Source: Frigoribacterium sp. PhB160 (GTDB taxonomy: Bacteria > Actinomycetota > Actinomycetes > Actinomycetales > Microbacteriaceae). From it: a stretch of 64,000 nucleotides of DNA. The stretch lies in contig NZ_RKIE01000001.1 of the NCBI RefSeq assembly GCF_003751785.1, forward strand, positions 1,713,564 to 1,777,563, written 5' to 3'. The stretch's first letter is position 1. Each line of letters opens with the position of its first letter. The notes below the pieces were generated by a model. That model was not told the origin of the DNA. It worked only from the letters and a program-made list of their open reading frames with translations, and searched no databases. Made by a program: the position numbers and the translations under genes. Below, piece by piece: positions 16,759 through 25,765 of the stretch.

Positions 16759-17528
16759 TCGAGATCCTCACCCCCGCCGAGCTGACCCGCGCCCGCGAGA
16801 CCGGCCGTCTCGTCGGCGAGATCCTGCATGAGCTCGAGCGACGGGCGACCGTCGGCACCAACCTGCTCGAGCTCGACGAGCTGACCCGGCAGATGATCGT
16901 CGAGGCCGGGGCCACGTCGTGCTACGTCGACTACGCGCCCTCGTTCGGGCGCGGGCCCTTCGGCCACTACGTGTGCACGGCCGTCAACGACGCGGTGCTG
17001 CACGGGCTCCCCCACGACTACGCCCTCCGCGACGGCGACCTGCTCACGCTCGACCTCGCGGTCGTGCTCGACGGAGTCGCCGCCGACTCGGCCCTGAGCA
17101 CCGTCGTCGGGACGACCGCCCGCCCCGAGGACCTCGCCATGATCGAGACGACCGAGCGCGCCCTCGCCGCGGCGATCGCGGAGGTGCGGCCCGGCGCCCG
17201 CGTCGGCGACCTCTCGCACGCGATCGGCAGCGTCCTGACCGGCGAGGGCTACCCCGTCAACCTCGAGTTCGGCGGCCACGGCATCGGCTCGACCATGCAC
17301 CAGGACCCGCACGTCGCGAACGACGGCCGACCCGGCCGCGGCTACCGACTGCGACCCGGGCTGATGCTCGCGATCGAGCCGTGGGTCATGCAGGACACCG
17401 ACGTGCTCGTCACCGACGACGACGGCTGGACGCTGCGCAGCTCGACCGGTTGCCGCACGGCCCACAGCGAGCACACCGTCGCCGTCACCGAGGACGGCGT
17501 CGAGGTGCTGACGCAGCGACCGGCCTGA
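16755..17528 (+). CDS. map: Type I methionine aminopeptidase
   Basis: A 257-residue metallopeptidase that removes the initiator methionine. The five metal ligands are visible: Asp in LTLDLAVVLD, Asp in AADSALST, His in GGHGIGSTMH, Glu in AIEPWVM and Glu in HSEHTVAV. The substrate-binding His is in PFGHYVCTAVN. Length fits the type Ia enzyme. GTG start overlapping the EI24 gene by 4 nt. Actinobacteria often encode two map genes; whether this is the essential one cannot be told. Confidence 0.92.
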   Translation: MIEILTPAELTRARETGRLVGEILHELERRATVGTNLLELDELTRQMIVEAGATSCYVDYAPSFGRGPFGHYVCTAVNDAVLHGLPHDYALRDGDLLTLDLAVVLDGVAADSALSTVVGTTARPEDLAMIETTERALAAAIAEVRPGARVGDLSHAIGSVLTGEGYPVNLEFGGHGIGSTMHQDPHVANDGRPGRGYRLRPGLMLAIEPWVMQDTDVLVTDDDGWTLRSSTGCRTAHSEHTVAVTEDGVEVLTQRPA

Positions 17529-17565
17529 GCGGGCGCCCGCGGCGCCGACGGGGTACGACGGAGAG

Positions 17566-17646
17566 GTGAGCCTCGACGACGACGACACCGTGACCCCGTC
17601 CGCCCCCGCACCCGCCGGCACGGCGAGCCGGGAGGCACGCTCGTGA
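17566..17646 (+). CDS. Possible 26-residue leader ORF before the mannonate dehydratase gene
   Basis: A GTG start follows TACGAC by 6 nt, the spacing seen at other predicted leaderless genes. The frame encodes [18 protein letters not shown] and ends REARS. Its TGA overlaps the GTG of the dehydratase gene (TCGTGA). The dehydratase also has its own GGGAGG site, so this may be a coupled leader or chance. No domain is recognisable. Confidence 0.3.
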   Translation: MSLDDDDTVTPSAPAPAGTASREARS

Positions 17647-18881
17647 CGATCGAGCGGGCCGAGGTCGTCGTCACGAGCCCCGACCGCAACTTCGTCACCC
17701 TGCAGATCACCACGACCGACGGCGTCACCGGCCTCGGCGACGGCACGCTGAACGGCCGCGAGCTCGCGGTGGTGGCCTACCTGCGCGAGCACGTCGTCCC
17801 GCTGCTGATCGGCCGCGACGAGCGGAACATCGAGGACACCTGGCAGTTCCTCTACCGCAGCGCCTACTGGCGACGCGGCCCGGTGACCATGGCCGCGATC
17901 GCCGCCGTCGACGTCGCCCTCTGGGACATCAAGGCGAAGGTCGCCGGCATGCCGCTCTACCAGCTGCTCGGCGGCGCCTCCCGCACCGGCCTGCTCACCT
18001 ACGGCCACGCCTCCGGCAAGGACCTGGAGGAGCTCTTCGACAGCGTGCGCGACCACCAGGAGCAGGGTTACAAGGCGATCCGCGTCCAGACCGGCGTGCC
18101 GGGGCTGACGTCGATCTACGGCATCGCCTCGAACGCGACGTTCGACGCCAACGCGGGCGTCCGCTACGACCACGAACCCGCTCAGCGCGGGGCCCTGCCG
18201 AACGAGGAGGACTGGGACACGCGCTCGTACCTCCGCCACGTGCCGACAGTGTTCGAGGCGGTCAGGAACGAGTTCGGCCCCGAGATCCCGCTGCTGCACG
18301 ACGGCCACCATCGCATGACGCCGATCCAGGCCGCGTCGCTCGGCAAGAGCCTCGAGCCGTACGACCTCTTCTGGCTCGAGGACGTCACGCCCGCCGAGAA
18401 CCCCGAGGCGCTGCGGCTCGTGCGCCAGCACACGACGACCCCGCTCGCGATCGGCGAGATCTTCAACACCGTCTGGGACTACCAGCAGATCGTCCGCGAG
18501 CAGCTGATCGACTACGTCCGCAGCGCCGTCACCCACACCGGCGGGATCACCCACCTGCGCCGGGTGCTCGACTACGCGGCGCAGTACCAGATCAAGTCGG
18601 GCATGCACGGGCCGACCGACATCTCGCCGGTCGGCATGGCCGCGGCGATGCACCTCGGGCTCGCGATCCACAACTTCGGCATCCAGGAGTACATGAAGCA
18701 CGGCGCGCGGACCGACGAGGTCTTCCGCCAGAGCTTCACCTTCGTCGACGGCATGCTGCACCCGGGCGAGCAGCCGGGCATCGGCGTCGAGCTCGACCTC
18801 GAGGCGGCCGCCGCCCACCCGTACGAGCAGGCCTACCTGCCGTACAACCGCCTCGCCGACGGGACCGTGCACGACTGGTGA
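17643..18881 (+). CDS. manD: D-mannonate dehydratase, enolase superfamily (ManD/RspA type)
   Basis: A 412-residue enolase-superfamily enzyme predicted to dehydrate D-mannonate to 2-keto-3-deoxygluconate. The capping domain spans about residues 1-110. In the barrel the metal ligands appear as Asp in LLHDGHHRM, Glu in [11 protein letters not shown] and Glu in AIGEIFN; a catalytic His is in [10 protein letters not shown]. The C-terminal [10 protein letters not shown] is family-typical. GTG start with GGGAGG 7 nt upstream. No other hexuronate genes are adjacent, so low-activity or stereochemically different members of the family remain possible. Confidence 0.87.
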   Translation: MTIERAEVVVTSPDRNFVTLQITTTDGVTGLGDGTLNGRELAVVAYLREHVVPLLIGRDERNIEDTWQFLYRSAYWRRGPVTMAAIAAVDVALWDIKAKVAGMPLYQLLGGASRTGLLTYGHASGKDLEELFDSVRDHQEQGYKAIRVQTGVPGLTSIYGIASNATFDANAGVRYDHEPAQRGALPNEEDWDTRSYLRHVPTVFEAVRNEFGPEIPLLHDGHHRMTPIQAASLGKSLEPYDLFWLEDVTPAENPEALRLVRQHTTTPLAIGEIFNTVWDYQQIVREQLIDYVRSAVTHTGGITHLRRVLDYAAQYQIKSGMHGPTDISPVGMAAAMHLGLAIHNFGIQEYMKHGARTDEVFRQSFTFVDGMLHPGEQPGIGVELDLEAAAAHPYEQAYLPYNRLADGTVHDW

Positions 18882-18917
18882 CGCCTCCGCCGTGATCGTC
18901 CCGGGGCGCCGGAGGCG
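18882..18917. terminator. Hairpin between convergent genes
   Basis: CGCCTCCG and CGGAGGCG form an 8-bp stem with a 20-nt loop just after the mannonate dehydratase stop, again using the octamer core. A terminator role is inferred from position. Confidence 0.4.
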
Positions 18918-18951
18918 CGGGGCGGCCGGGCACGGCCGTCCCGTCCCCGGG

Positions 18952-19434
18952 TCACTCCCCCGCGTACGCGGCGCACAGCTCGGCGACGACGAGCCGGCCC
19001 ATGCCCATCATCGCCTGCATGGCCCGACCGGCCCCGGCGGGGTCGGACCCGCCGAGGGTCTCGCCCATGACCGACGGGACGATCTGCCACCAGAATCCCC
19101 ATCGGTCGCGCACCCAGCCGCAGCGGCCCTCCTGGCCGCCGTCGGCCGCGAGGGCGTCCCACAGCCGGTCGACCTCGGGCTGGTCGCCCACGGGCACCGA
19201 CAGCGAGACGGCCTCGTTGGGCGTGAACCCGGGGCCGCCGTTCAGGGCCTGGAACGGCTGGCCGTCGAGCTCGAAGTCGACGACGAGCTCCCGGCCGGCG
19301 AGAGCCGGGTCGGGGAAGTCGTCGGGGTACCGCGAGACGTCGACGACGCGCGACGCCGGGAAGAGCGAGACGTAGAACCGGGCTGCGGCCTCGGCCTCGC
19401 CGTCGAACCAGAGGACGGGGGTGATGCGGGGCAC
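18952..19434 (-). CDS. PhnB-like VOC family protein
   Basis: A 160-residue protein of the PhnB/3-demethylubiquinone methyltransferase-like VOC group. Characteristic pieces are ITPVLWFDGEAEAAARFYVSLFP, FELDGQPFQALNGGP, SLSVPVGDQPEVDRLWDAL and DRWGFWWQIVP. These phrases are common to small proteins of unknown function, not to phosphonate metabolism proper. GTG start with GAGGAGG 7 nt upstream. It stands between the dehydratase (convergent) and the permease gene on the same strand. Confidence 0.87.
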   Translation of the reverse strand: MPRITPVLWFDGEAEAAARFYVSLFPASRVVDVSRYPDDFPDPALAGRELVVDFELDGQPFQALNGGPGFTPNEAVSLSVPVGDQPEVDRLWDALAADGGQEGRCGWVRDRWGFWWQIVPSVMGETLGGSDPAGAGRAMQAMMGMGRLVVAELCAAYAGE

Positions 19435-19507
19435 GGTGCGCCTCCTCGTGTCGGTCGCGTCGGCGTCGGTGCCGGTCGCTGGCGCCCAGGCTAGACCCCC
19501 GTGGGGC

Positions 19508-20980
19508 TCAGGCGAAGAGCGCCTCGATCGGCCCGCGGACGAAGAACACGACGAAGCCGGCGGCGACGATCCAGAGCAGCGGGCTGATGCCGCGGGCCCG
19601 GCCCGAGAACGCGCGGACGAGCACCCAGCTCACGAAGCCGACGCCGATGCCGTTCGCGATCGAGTAGGTCAGCGGCATGACGACGATCGTGAGGAAGACC
19701 GGCAGGGCGACGCTGAAGTCGGTCCAGTCGATGTCCTTGATCTGCGACACCATGAGCGCGCCGACGATGACGAGCGCGGCCGCCGCCACCTCGAGCGGCA
19801 CCACCTGGGTCAGCGGCGTGAAGAACATCGCGAGGATGAACAGCACGCCCGTCACGACCGACGCGAAGCCGGTGCGGGCGCCCTCGCCGATGCCCGAGGC
19901 CGACTCGACGAAGACGGTGTTCGACGACGAGCTCGTCGCGCCGCCCGCGACCGCGCCGACGCCCTCGATGATGAGCGCGCTGCGCAGGCGCGGGAAGGTG
20001 CCCTTCTCGTCGGCGACGTCGGCCGCCTTCGCGAGCCCGGTCATCGTGCCCATGGCGTCGAAGAAGTTCGTGAACACGAGCGTGAAGACGAGCATGACGC
20101 CCGACAGCCAGCCGATGCGCGCGAAGGCCCCGAAGCTCACGTCGCCGACGAGCGACAGGTCGGGCAGGGCCACGATCTGGGTCGGCACGACGGGCGCGTT
20201 GAGGTTCCAGTCGTCCAGGTTCTGGCCGTTCGAGGTCGGCACCTGGAAGATCGCCTGCAGCACGATGGCGACGACGGTCGTGGCGACGATGCCGATGAAG
20301 ATCGCGCCGCGCACCCGGCGGGCCATGAGCACCCCGATGACCACGAGGCCGATGACGAACGTGATGGTCGGCAGGGTCGCGATCGATCCCTCGCTGCCGA
20401 GCTGCACGGGCGGCGACGCGAGGCCGCTGGTGCGGACGAAGCCGGAGTCGACGAGGCCGATGAACGCGATGAACAGGCCGATGCCCACGGTGATGGCCGT
20501 CTTGAGCGCCGCCGGGACGGCGTTGAAGATCAGGCCGCGGAGGCCCGTCACGGCGAGGATCGTGATGATCAGCCCGTTGATCACGACGAGGCCCATCGCC
20601 TCGGGCCAGGTGACGTCCTGCACGACGTTCACCGCGAGGAACGAGTTGATGCCGAGCCCGGCCGCGAAGGCGAACGGGAGGCGCGCGACGGCCCCGAAGA
20701 GGATCGTCATGACGCCTGCGGTGAGGGCGGTGACCGCGCCCACCTGGCTGTTCTGCAGCCAGCCGCCCACGACGTCGGTCGCCGCCTGGTCGGCGCTGAA
20801 CCCGCCGAGGATCAGCGGGTTGAGGATGACGATGTAAGCCATGGTCACGAAGGTGACGATGCCGCCGCGGGCCTCGCGGGCCCAGCTCGAGCCGCGGGCC
20901 GTGATCTCGAAGTAGCGGTCGAGCGTGCCGACGGTGCCGGGTCGCGGCGTGCGGGTGCCCGAGGGCGCGGTGGACGACAT
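19508..20980 (-). CDS. NCS2-family permease (AzgA-like purine/oxo-compound transporter)
   Basis: A 490-residue transporter with 12-14 transmembrane segments. Features of the AzgA branch of NCS2 are RGGIVTFVTMAYIVILNP near the N-terminus, AAGLGINSFLAVNVV near residue 97 and TNFFDAMGTMTGLA near residue 290. AzgA proteins import adenine, guanine and hypoxanthine by proton symport. Its location is notable: it lies 61 nt after the last 5-oxoprolinase-cluster gene on the same strand, so its substrate may be 5-oxoproline or a related lactam. ATG start with CGGAG upstream; the longer frame is spurious. Confidence 0.88.
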   Translation of the reverse strand: MSSTAPSGTRTPRPGTVGTLDRYFEITARGSSWAREARGGIVTFVTMAYIVILNPLILGGFSADQAATDVVGGWLQNSQVGAVTALTAGVMTILFGAVARLPFAFAAGLGINSFLAVNVVQDVTWPEAMGLVVINGLIITILAVTGLRGLIFNAVPAALKTAITVGIGLFIAFIGLVDSGFVRTSGLASPPVQLGSEGSIATLPTITFVIGLVVIGVLMARRVRGAIFIGIVATTVVAIVLQAIFQVPTSNGQNLDDWNLNAPVVPTQIVALPDLSLVGDVSFGAFARIGWLSGVMLVFTLVFTNFFDAMGTMTGLAKAADVADEKGTFPRLRSALIIEGVGAVAGGATSSSSNTVFVESASGIGEGARTGFASVVTGVLFILAMFFTPLTQVVPLEVAAAALVIVGALMVSQIKDIDWTDFSVALPVFLTIVVMPLTYSIANGIGVGFVSWVLVRAFSGRARGISPLLWIVAAGFVVFFVRGPIEALFA

Positions 20981-21041
20981 AGAGCGGCTCCGAGGGGGTG
21001 GGGGCGACGGGGGCGCGCACGGCTCTGGGCGCCTTCCCAGC

Positions 21042-22577
21042 TTACGGTGCCGTCCGGCCCCCGTCGGTCTCGACGACCGCGGCGACGAGAGCCGCCACGA
21101 CGTCGGTGTCGGCGAGGGCGGCGGGCAGCCCGAGCGGCACGCGGCGACCGGCCACCTCGACGACGGTGCGGAGCGTCGCGGGGCCGACCCGCGCCTCCGG
21201 CGTGCGGTGGGCGAGGGCCTCGAGCCAGTGGCACTCCTGCTCGATCCACCTGGTGTGCAGGGCGTAGGGCTCGTCGCCGGGTGCGGCGAAGGCCGGCTCG
21301 TCGAGCAGGTGCCGGTGGAAGGGCACGGTCGTGACCGGGCCCTCGAGCACGAGGTCGTGGAGCGCCCGACGGGCACGGCGGAGTGCCTCGTCACGGTCGC
21401 GGCCCTGCACCACGAGGGTGAGCAGCAGCGGGTCGCGGCCCGGGGGCAGCTCGTCGCCCGTCGCGCAGCCCTCGTCGACGCGGACGCCCGGGCCGCCGGG
21501 CAGGCGGAGCGACGCCACCGGGGCGAGGGCGGGCAGGAAGCCGCGGCCGGCGTCCTCCGCCGTGACCCGGAAGGAGACCGCGTGGCCGACGGGCGTCGGG
21601 GTCTCGAGCACCTCGGTGGGCAGGCCCTGCGCGACGAGCAGCTGCTGGCGCACGAGGTCGACGCCGGCGACCTGCTCGGTGAGGGCGTGCTCGACGGAGA
21701 GCGCCGTGCCGACCTCGAGGAAGGACACGACGCCGGCCTGCGACACGAGGAACTCGACCGTGCCCGCGCCGCGGTAGCGGACGGACGAGCAGAGCGCGAC
21801 GCTGACGTCGGTCACGACGGCGAGCTGCTCGTCGTCGAGGAAGGGCGCCGGCGCCTCCGCGACGAGCTTCTGGTGCCGGCGCTGCGTCGAGCAGTCGCGC
21901 GTGCCGACGACGACGACGCCGCCCTCGCCGTCGCCGAGCACCTGGGCCTCGACGTGCCGCGGGCGGTCGAGGTACTGCTCGACGAAGACCTCGCCGCGGC
22001 CGAAGACGGACGCCGACTCGCGCACGGCCGAGTCGAGCAGGTCGGCGACCTCGTCGAGGCGCCTCGCGACCCGCAGCCCCTGGCCGCCGCCGCCGTGCGC
22101 CGCCTTGAGCGCGACCGGCAGGCCGTGGCGCTGGGCGAACGCGACGGCCTCGTCGGCCCGCCGGATCGCCCGGGAGGTGCCGACGACGAGCGGCGCCCCG
22201 ACCTCCTCGGCGAGGGCCCTCGCGGAGACCTTGTCGCCCAGCAGCTCCATCGTCTCGGGGTCGGGACCGACCCAGGTGAGGCCGGCGGCGACGACCCGAC
22301 GCGCGAACTCCGCGTTCTCGGAGAGCGGGCCGCAGCCGGGGTGCACCGCGTCGGCGCCGCTGCGCTCGGCGACGTCGAGCAGGGCCTGCATGTCGCGGTA
22401 CCCGTCGAGGTCGCCCGGCACGCTCGGCAGCGCGAAGGCCTCGTCGGCGGCCGCGACGTGGAGGGAGCCCGCGTCGTCGTCGGCGTGGACGGCGATCGAG
22501 CGGACGCCGAGGTCGGCGCAGGCCCGGGCGATGCGGACGGCGACCACGCCGCGCTCCGCGATGAGCAGGGCCCTCAC
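21042..22577 (-). CDS. Biotin carboxylase-like ATP-grasp protein with altered active site, in the pxp operon
   Basis: A 511-residue protein that aligns along the biotin carboxylase fold: the N-terminal domain (1-115), an ATP-grasp domain with a Gly-rich loop HGGGGQG near residue 161, RRHQK at 233-237, and a C-terminal domain. The metal/bicarbonate loop, EMNTRIQVEH in E. coli AccC residues 288-297, reads EVGTALSVEH at the same numbering. Asn290, Arg292 and Gln294 are therefore Gly, Ala and Ser, while Glu288 and Glu296 remain. No biotin-carrier domain or AMKM motif is present, and none is nearby. The GTG start overlaps pxpBC by GTGA. It may be a repurposed ATP-grasp subunit of the 5-oxoprolinase system. 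Confidence 0.8.
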   Translation of the reverse strand: MRALLIAERGVVAVRIARACADLGVRSIAVHADDDAGSLHVAAADEAFALPSVPGDLDGYRDMQALLDVAERSGADAVHPGCGPLSENAEFARRVVAAGLTWVGPDPETMELLGDKVSARALAEEVGAPLVVGTSRAIRRADEAVAFAQRHGLPVALKAAHGGGGQGLRVARRLDEVADLLDSAVRESASVFGRGEVFVEQYLDRPRHVEAQVLGDGEGGVVVVGTRDCSTQRRHQKLVAEAPAPFLDDEQLAVVTDVSVALCSSVRYRGAGTVEFLVSQAGVVSFLEVGTALSVEHALTEQVAGVDLVRQQLLVAQGLPTEVLETPTPVGHAVSFRVTAEDAGRGFLPALAPVASLRLPGGPGVRVDEGCATGDELPPGRDPLLLTLVVQGRDRDEALRRARRALHDLVLEGPVTTVPFHRHLLDEPAFAAPGDEPYALHTRWIEQECHWLEALAHRTPEARVGPATLRTVVEVAGRRVPLGLPAALADTDVVAALVAAVVETDGGRTAP

Positions 22578-24412
22578 TGCTCGACCCCGCGCTCCGCGGC
22601 GAGCCGCTCGTCGAGGTGTGCGTCGCGTCGACCGCCGCGTCGACCCGCGCCGAGCTCGGGACCGGGCACGACGCGGAACCGCACCTGCGCCCCGACCGGC
22701 ACCTGCGCCGCCCGGTCGAGCTGGTCGCCGACGACGCAGGCCACGACCGGGTAGCCGCCCGTCACCGGGTGGTCGGCCATGAAGAGCACCGGCTGGCCCG
22801 ACGGGGGCACCTGCAGGGCGCCCGAGACGGTGGCCTCGCTCGGCAGCTCGCCCTCGACGGCGCGGTCGAGCGGCACGTCGCCCTCGAGCCGGAGGCCGAT
22901 GCGGTTCGACTGGCCCGTGACCGTCCACCGCTGCGTGGTGAGCCGCTCGACCGCCGCGGGGGTGAACCAGTCGTCGCGCGGCCCGAGCACGACGTCGAGG
23001 AAGGTCACCTCGTCGGGCGCGGACACCGACGGCTGGGCGTCGGGAGCGGCGGCGGCGACGCTCTCGGACCAGGCATGCCCCACGCCGAGCTCGTCGCCCG
23101 CCCGCAGGCGCTCCGGCCCGAGATGGGCGAGCACGTCGCCCGACGCGCTGTCGAGCACGGGCTCGACGTCCCAGCCGCCGCGGACGGCGAGGTACGAGTA
23201 CACGCCCCGGGGAGGCGCGCCGACGGTGAGCACGTCGCCGTCGTCGAGCGCGAAGGCCGCCCCGATCGCCGCGGTGCGCGGGCCGCTCGCCCCGTCGATC
23301 GTGATCGGCACGGGCGCACCGGAGACCGCGAGGACGAGGTCGCCCCGGGCCGCCGCACGCAGGCCGCCGTAGGCCATCTCGAGCGCGGCCGAGCCGGTGG
23401 CGGCGCCGACGAGGCGGTTCGCCTCGCGGAGGGCGCGGTGGTCCATCGCCCCGGAGCGCGAGACGCCGAGGCCGGAGCGGCCGGGCCGCCCGAGGTCCTC
23501 GAGGATCGAGTGGGGGCCGGGCGCGGCGACCACGAGGGCGCGCTCGGGGCGCGGGGCGGCGTCGCCGGGGGCGGCCGGCGTGGCGGTCGCCGTCGCGGTC
23601 CCGTCACCCGCCTCGGGCGTCGCCGTCGACTCCGTCAGGGCCTCGACGAAGCGGACGCGCATGCCGGGCTGCAGCAGGGCGGGCACGCGCTCGGCCAGGT
23701 CCCACAGGGGCACGTCGGTGCGGCCGACGATCTGCCATCCCCCCGGGCTCTCACGCGGGTAGACGCCGGAGAACTCGCCGGCCAGGGCGACCGCTCCGGC
23801 GGGGACGTGGGTGCGCGGGGTCGACCGGCGCGGCACCGCCAGGTCGGGGTCGCCGCCCGAGAGGTAGGCGAAGCCCGGGGCGAAGCCGGTGAACGCCACC
23901 GTGTACGTCGCCGCGGTGTGCCGGTCGACGACCTCGTCGGGCGAGAGGCCGCTGAGGCGCGCCACCTCGTCGAGGTCGACGCCGTCGTAGTGCACGGGGA
24001 TCTCGACGAGCCGGCCCTCGGTCGCCGCGTCGCGCGAGTTCGGGAGCGACCGCACGACGCTCATGAGGGACGCCACGGGCAGCAGGGCGGGCAGGAAGCG
24101 CACCGCCACGGTGCGCGGCGCGGGCACGACGTCGAGGATGCCCGCGACCGGCTGCGCGAGGAGGGCGCCGAAGAGCGCGAGCGACTCGTCGAGGCCCTCG
24201 GTCTCGATGAGGATGCCGTCGGTGCCGAGCGGGAGGACGCGCGAGCCCGCGACCGCCGCGCCGAGGTCGACGGGCTCGGAGTGGACGGGCCGGTCGTCGG
24301 GGGCACCGCCGGGTCCGCGGTCAGGGTCGTGGCCATGCTCGGGCTCGTGCTCGCTGACGTCGCCCTCCGTGGCGGCCTCGACGAGTTCGTGGTCGCGGTC
24401 GGGATCGCTCAC
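22574..24412 (-). CDS. pxpBC: Fused 5-oxoprolinase subunits PxpB-PxpC (KipI-KipA)
   Basis: A 612-residue fusion. Residues about 45-265 form the PxpB/KipI part, with VPVHYDGVDLDEVARLSGL-like sequence and TVAFTGFAPGFAYLSG. A low-complexity Ala/Thr/Pro linker follows. Residues about 300-590 form the PxpC/KipA part, with SILEDLGRPGRSGLGVSRSG near its start and PSGQPVLFMADHPVTGGYP near its end. With PxpA these subunits hydrolyse 5-oxoproline to glutamate using ATP. In many bacteria they are separate genes. The same fold forms the carboxyltransferase part of urea carboxylase. The first 45 residues are acidic and His-rich. GTG start overlaps pxpA by GTGA. Confidence 0.9.
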   Translation of the reverse strand: MSDPDRDHELVEAATEGDVSEHEPEHGHDPDRGPGGAPDDRPVHSEPVDLGAAVAGSRVLPLGTDGILIETEGLDESLALFGALLAQPVAGILDVVPAPRTVAVRFLPALLPVASLMSVVRSLPNSRDAATEGRLVEIPVHYDGVDLDEVARLSGLSPDEVVDRHTAATYTVAFTGFAPGFAYLSGGDPDLAVPRRSTPRTHVPAGAVALAGEFSGVYPRESPGGWQIVGRTDVPLWDLAERVPALLQPGMRVRFVEALTESTATPEAGDGTATATATPAAPGDAAPRPERALVVAAPGPHSILEDLGRPGRSGLGVSRSGAMDHRALREANRLVGAATGSAALEMAYGGLRAAARGDLVLAVSGAPVPITIDGASGPRTAAIGAAFALDDGDVLTVGAPPRGVYSYLAVRGGWDVEPVLDSASGDVLAHLGPERLRAGDELGVGHAWSESVAAAAPDAQPSVSAPDEVTFLDVVLGPRDDWFTPAAVERLTTQRWTVTGQSNRIGLRLEGDVPLDRAVEGELPSEATVSGALQVPPSGQPVLFMADHPVTGGYPVVACVVGDQLDRAAQVPVGAQVRFRVVPGPELGAGRRGGRRDAHLDERLAAERGVEQ

Positions 24413-25200
24413 GAGGTCACCGCCGGGCGGGGCACGAACGAGCGCACGGCGACGCCGGCGCCCTCGAGCCCGTCGCGGACGGCCCGGGCGATCGCGACGG
24501 CGCCCGGGGTGTCGCCGTGGACGCACACCGACCCGGCGTCGAGCTCGACCTCGGTGCCGTCGACGGCCGTCACGCGGCCCGTCTCGACGAGGGCGAGCAC
24601 GCGGTCGCGGATCTCGGCCGGGTCGTGCAGCACCGCACCGGGCTCACGGCGCGGGACCAGCTCGCCCGAGGCGGTGTAGCCGCGGTCGGCGAAGGCCTCG
24701 GCGACGGTGGCGAGCCCCGCCTCGGCGGCACGGCGGAGGAACGCCGACCCGGCGAGCCCGACGACGACGAGCGAGGCGTCGGAGCGGACGACCGCCTCGA
24801 CGACCGCGGCGACGTGGGCCCGGCCGCGCTCGTCGTCGCGGGCGATGGTGTTGTAGAGCGCGCCGTGCGGCTTGACGTAGCGGACCGTGCCCCCGACGGC
24901 CCGGGCCAGGCCGGTCAGGGCACCGACCTGGTAGACGACGTCGCCGACCAGCTCGGGGCCGGAGGCGTCGACGTAGCGCCGCCCGAAGCCGACGAGGTCG
25001 CGGTAGGCGACGTGCGCCCCGACGACGACGCCGCGACGGTGGGCGGCGTCGACGACGCGCAGCAGCGACTCGGGGTCGCCGGCGTGGAACCCGCACGCGA
25101 CGTTGGCGCTCGTGACGACGTCGAGCATGGCGTCGTCGTCGCCGAGCGCCCACCGGCCGAAGCCCTCGCCGAGGTCGGCGTTGAGGTCGATGGTCGTCAT
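24409..25200 (-). CDS. pxpA: 5-oxoprolinase subunit PxpA (LamB/YcsF family)
   Basis: A 263-residue protein of the LamB/YcsF family. It has the diagnostic start IDLNADLGEGFGRW, SANVACGFHAGDP near residue 35, KPHGALYN near residue 110 and VCVHGDTPGAV near residue 225. PxpA works with PxpB and PxpC to open the 5-oxoproline ring with ATP, recycling a damage product of glutamine and glutamate. It is the first of four tightly packed minus-strand genes (pxpA, pxpBC, biotin-carboxylase-like, permease). The ATG overlaps nothing upstream; a DoxX-like gene ends 91 nt before it. Confidence 0.93.
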   Translation of the reverse strand: MTTIDLNADLGEGFGRWALGDDDAMLDVVTSANVACGFHAGDPESLLRVVDAAHRRGVVVGAHVAYRDLVGFGRRYVDASGPELVGDVVYQVGALTGLARAVGGTVRYVKPHGALYNTIARDDERGRAHVAAVVEAVVRSDASLVVVGLAGSAFLRRAAEAGLATVAEAFADRGYTASGELVPRREPGAVLHDPAEIRDRVLALVETGRVTAVDGTEVELDAGSVCVHGDTPGAVAIARAVRDGLEGAGVAVRSFVPRPAVTS

Positions 25201-25291
25201 GGCGGAGGCCTTCCGTGCGGCTCGGTGCGGGCGGGCGGTGCGTTCGGGATGCGCAGTCGGTCGCCGTCGAGCGTACCGGCAGCCCCCGACG

Positions 25292-25714
25292 TCAGGAGGC
25301 GCGGCGGATGGCGAGCGAACGGGTCACGAGCGGCCACTGCAGCGGCAGGCGGGCCACGGCGACGACGGTGCGGACGCGGGAGGCGCGGGCGCTGCGGACC
25401 GACCGCCACGCCATCGAGACGTTCGCCGGGAACACGGCGACGAAGAGGGCCGCCGCGAGGGCCCCGCCCTGCCGCCGCGTCGTGCGCGAGGCGAGGGCGC
25501 CCGCGACGACCAGCTCGGCGACGCCGGAGGCGAGGGTCCAGGCGCGGGCCGGGCCGGGCAGGGAGCGAGGCACGATCGAGTCGAACGGGGCGGGCCGCAC
25601 GAGGTGCAGCACCCCGCTCGTGCCGAGCAGGACGGCGAGCCCGCGGGCGGTGGACGCGGCGGCGGCCGGGCCGACGGGGGCGGGGCGGGTGTCTCGGGGG
25701 CTCATGCGGTCCAT
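25292..25714 (-). CDS. DoxX-like small membrane protein
   Basis: A 140-residue protein with about four hydrophobic segments and the DoxX-like phrases LLGTSGVLHLVRP, GVAELVVAGAL and FPANVSMAW. Related proteins are annotated as DoxX or MauE-like membrane proteins of unknown function. Two ATG codons are possible, three codons apart (25714 and 25705); a GAGGAGG lies 14 nt before the first. It sits between lysR and pxpA on the same strand, so it may belong to the pxp transcription unit, but a link to 5-oxoproline is only positional. Confidence 0.75.
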   Translation of the reverse strand: MDRMSPRDTRPAPVGPAAAASTARGLAVLLGTSGVLHLVRPAPFDSIVPRSLPGPARAWTLASGVAELVVAGALASRTTRRQGGALAAALFVAVFPANVSMAWRSVRSARASRVRTVVAVARLPLQWPLVTRSLAIRRAS

Positions 25715-25765
25715 CTTGCTCGCCCGCGCCTCCTCGTCGGGTGTCCGTCGGCCGGGGCGGGCCGG

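Noticed and set aside
22574-25200. Split urea carboxylase/allophanate pathway
   Set aside because: The carboxyltransferase-like fold could suggest urea carboxylase, but PxpA beside it, no biotin carrier and no allophanate hydrolase favour 5-oxoprolinase.
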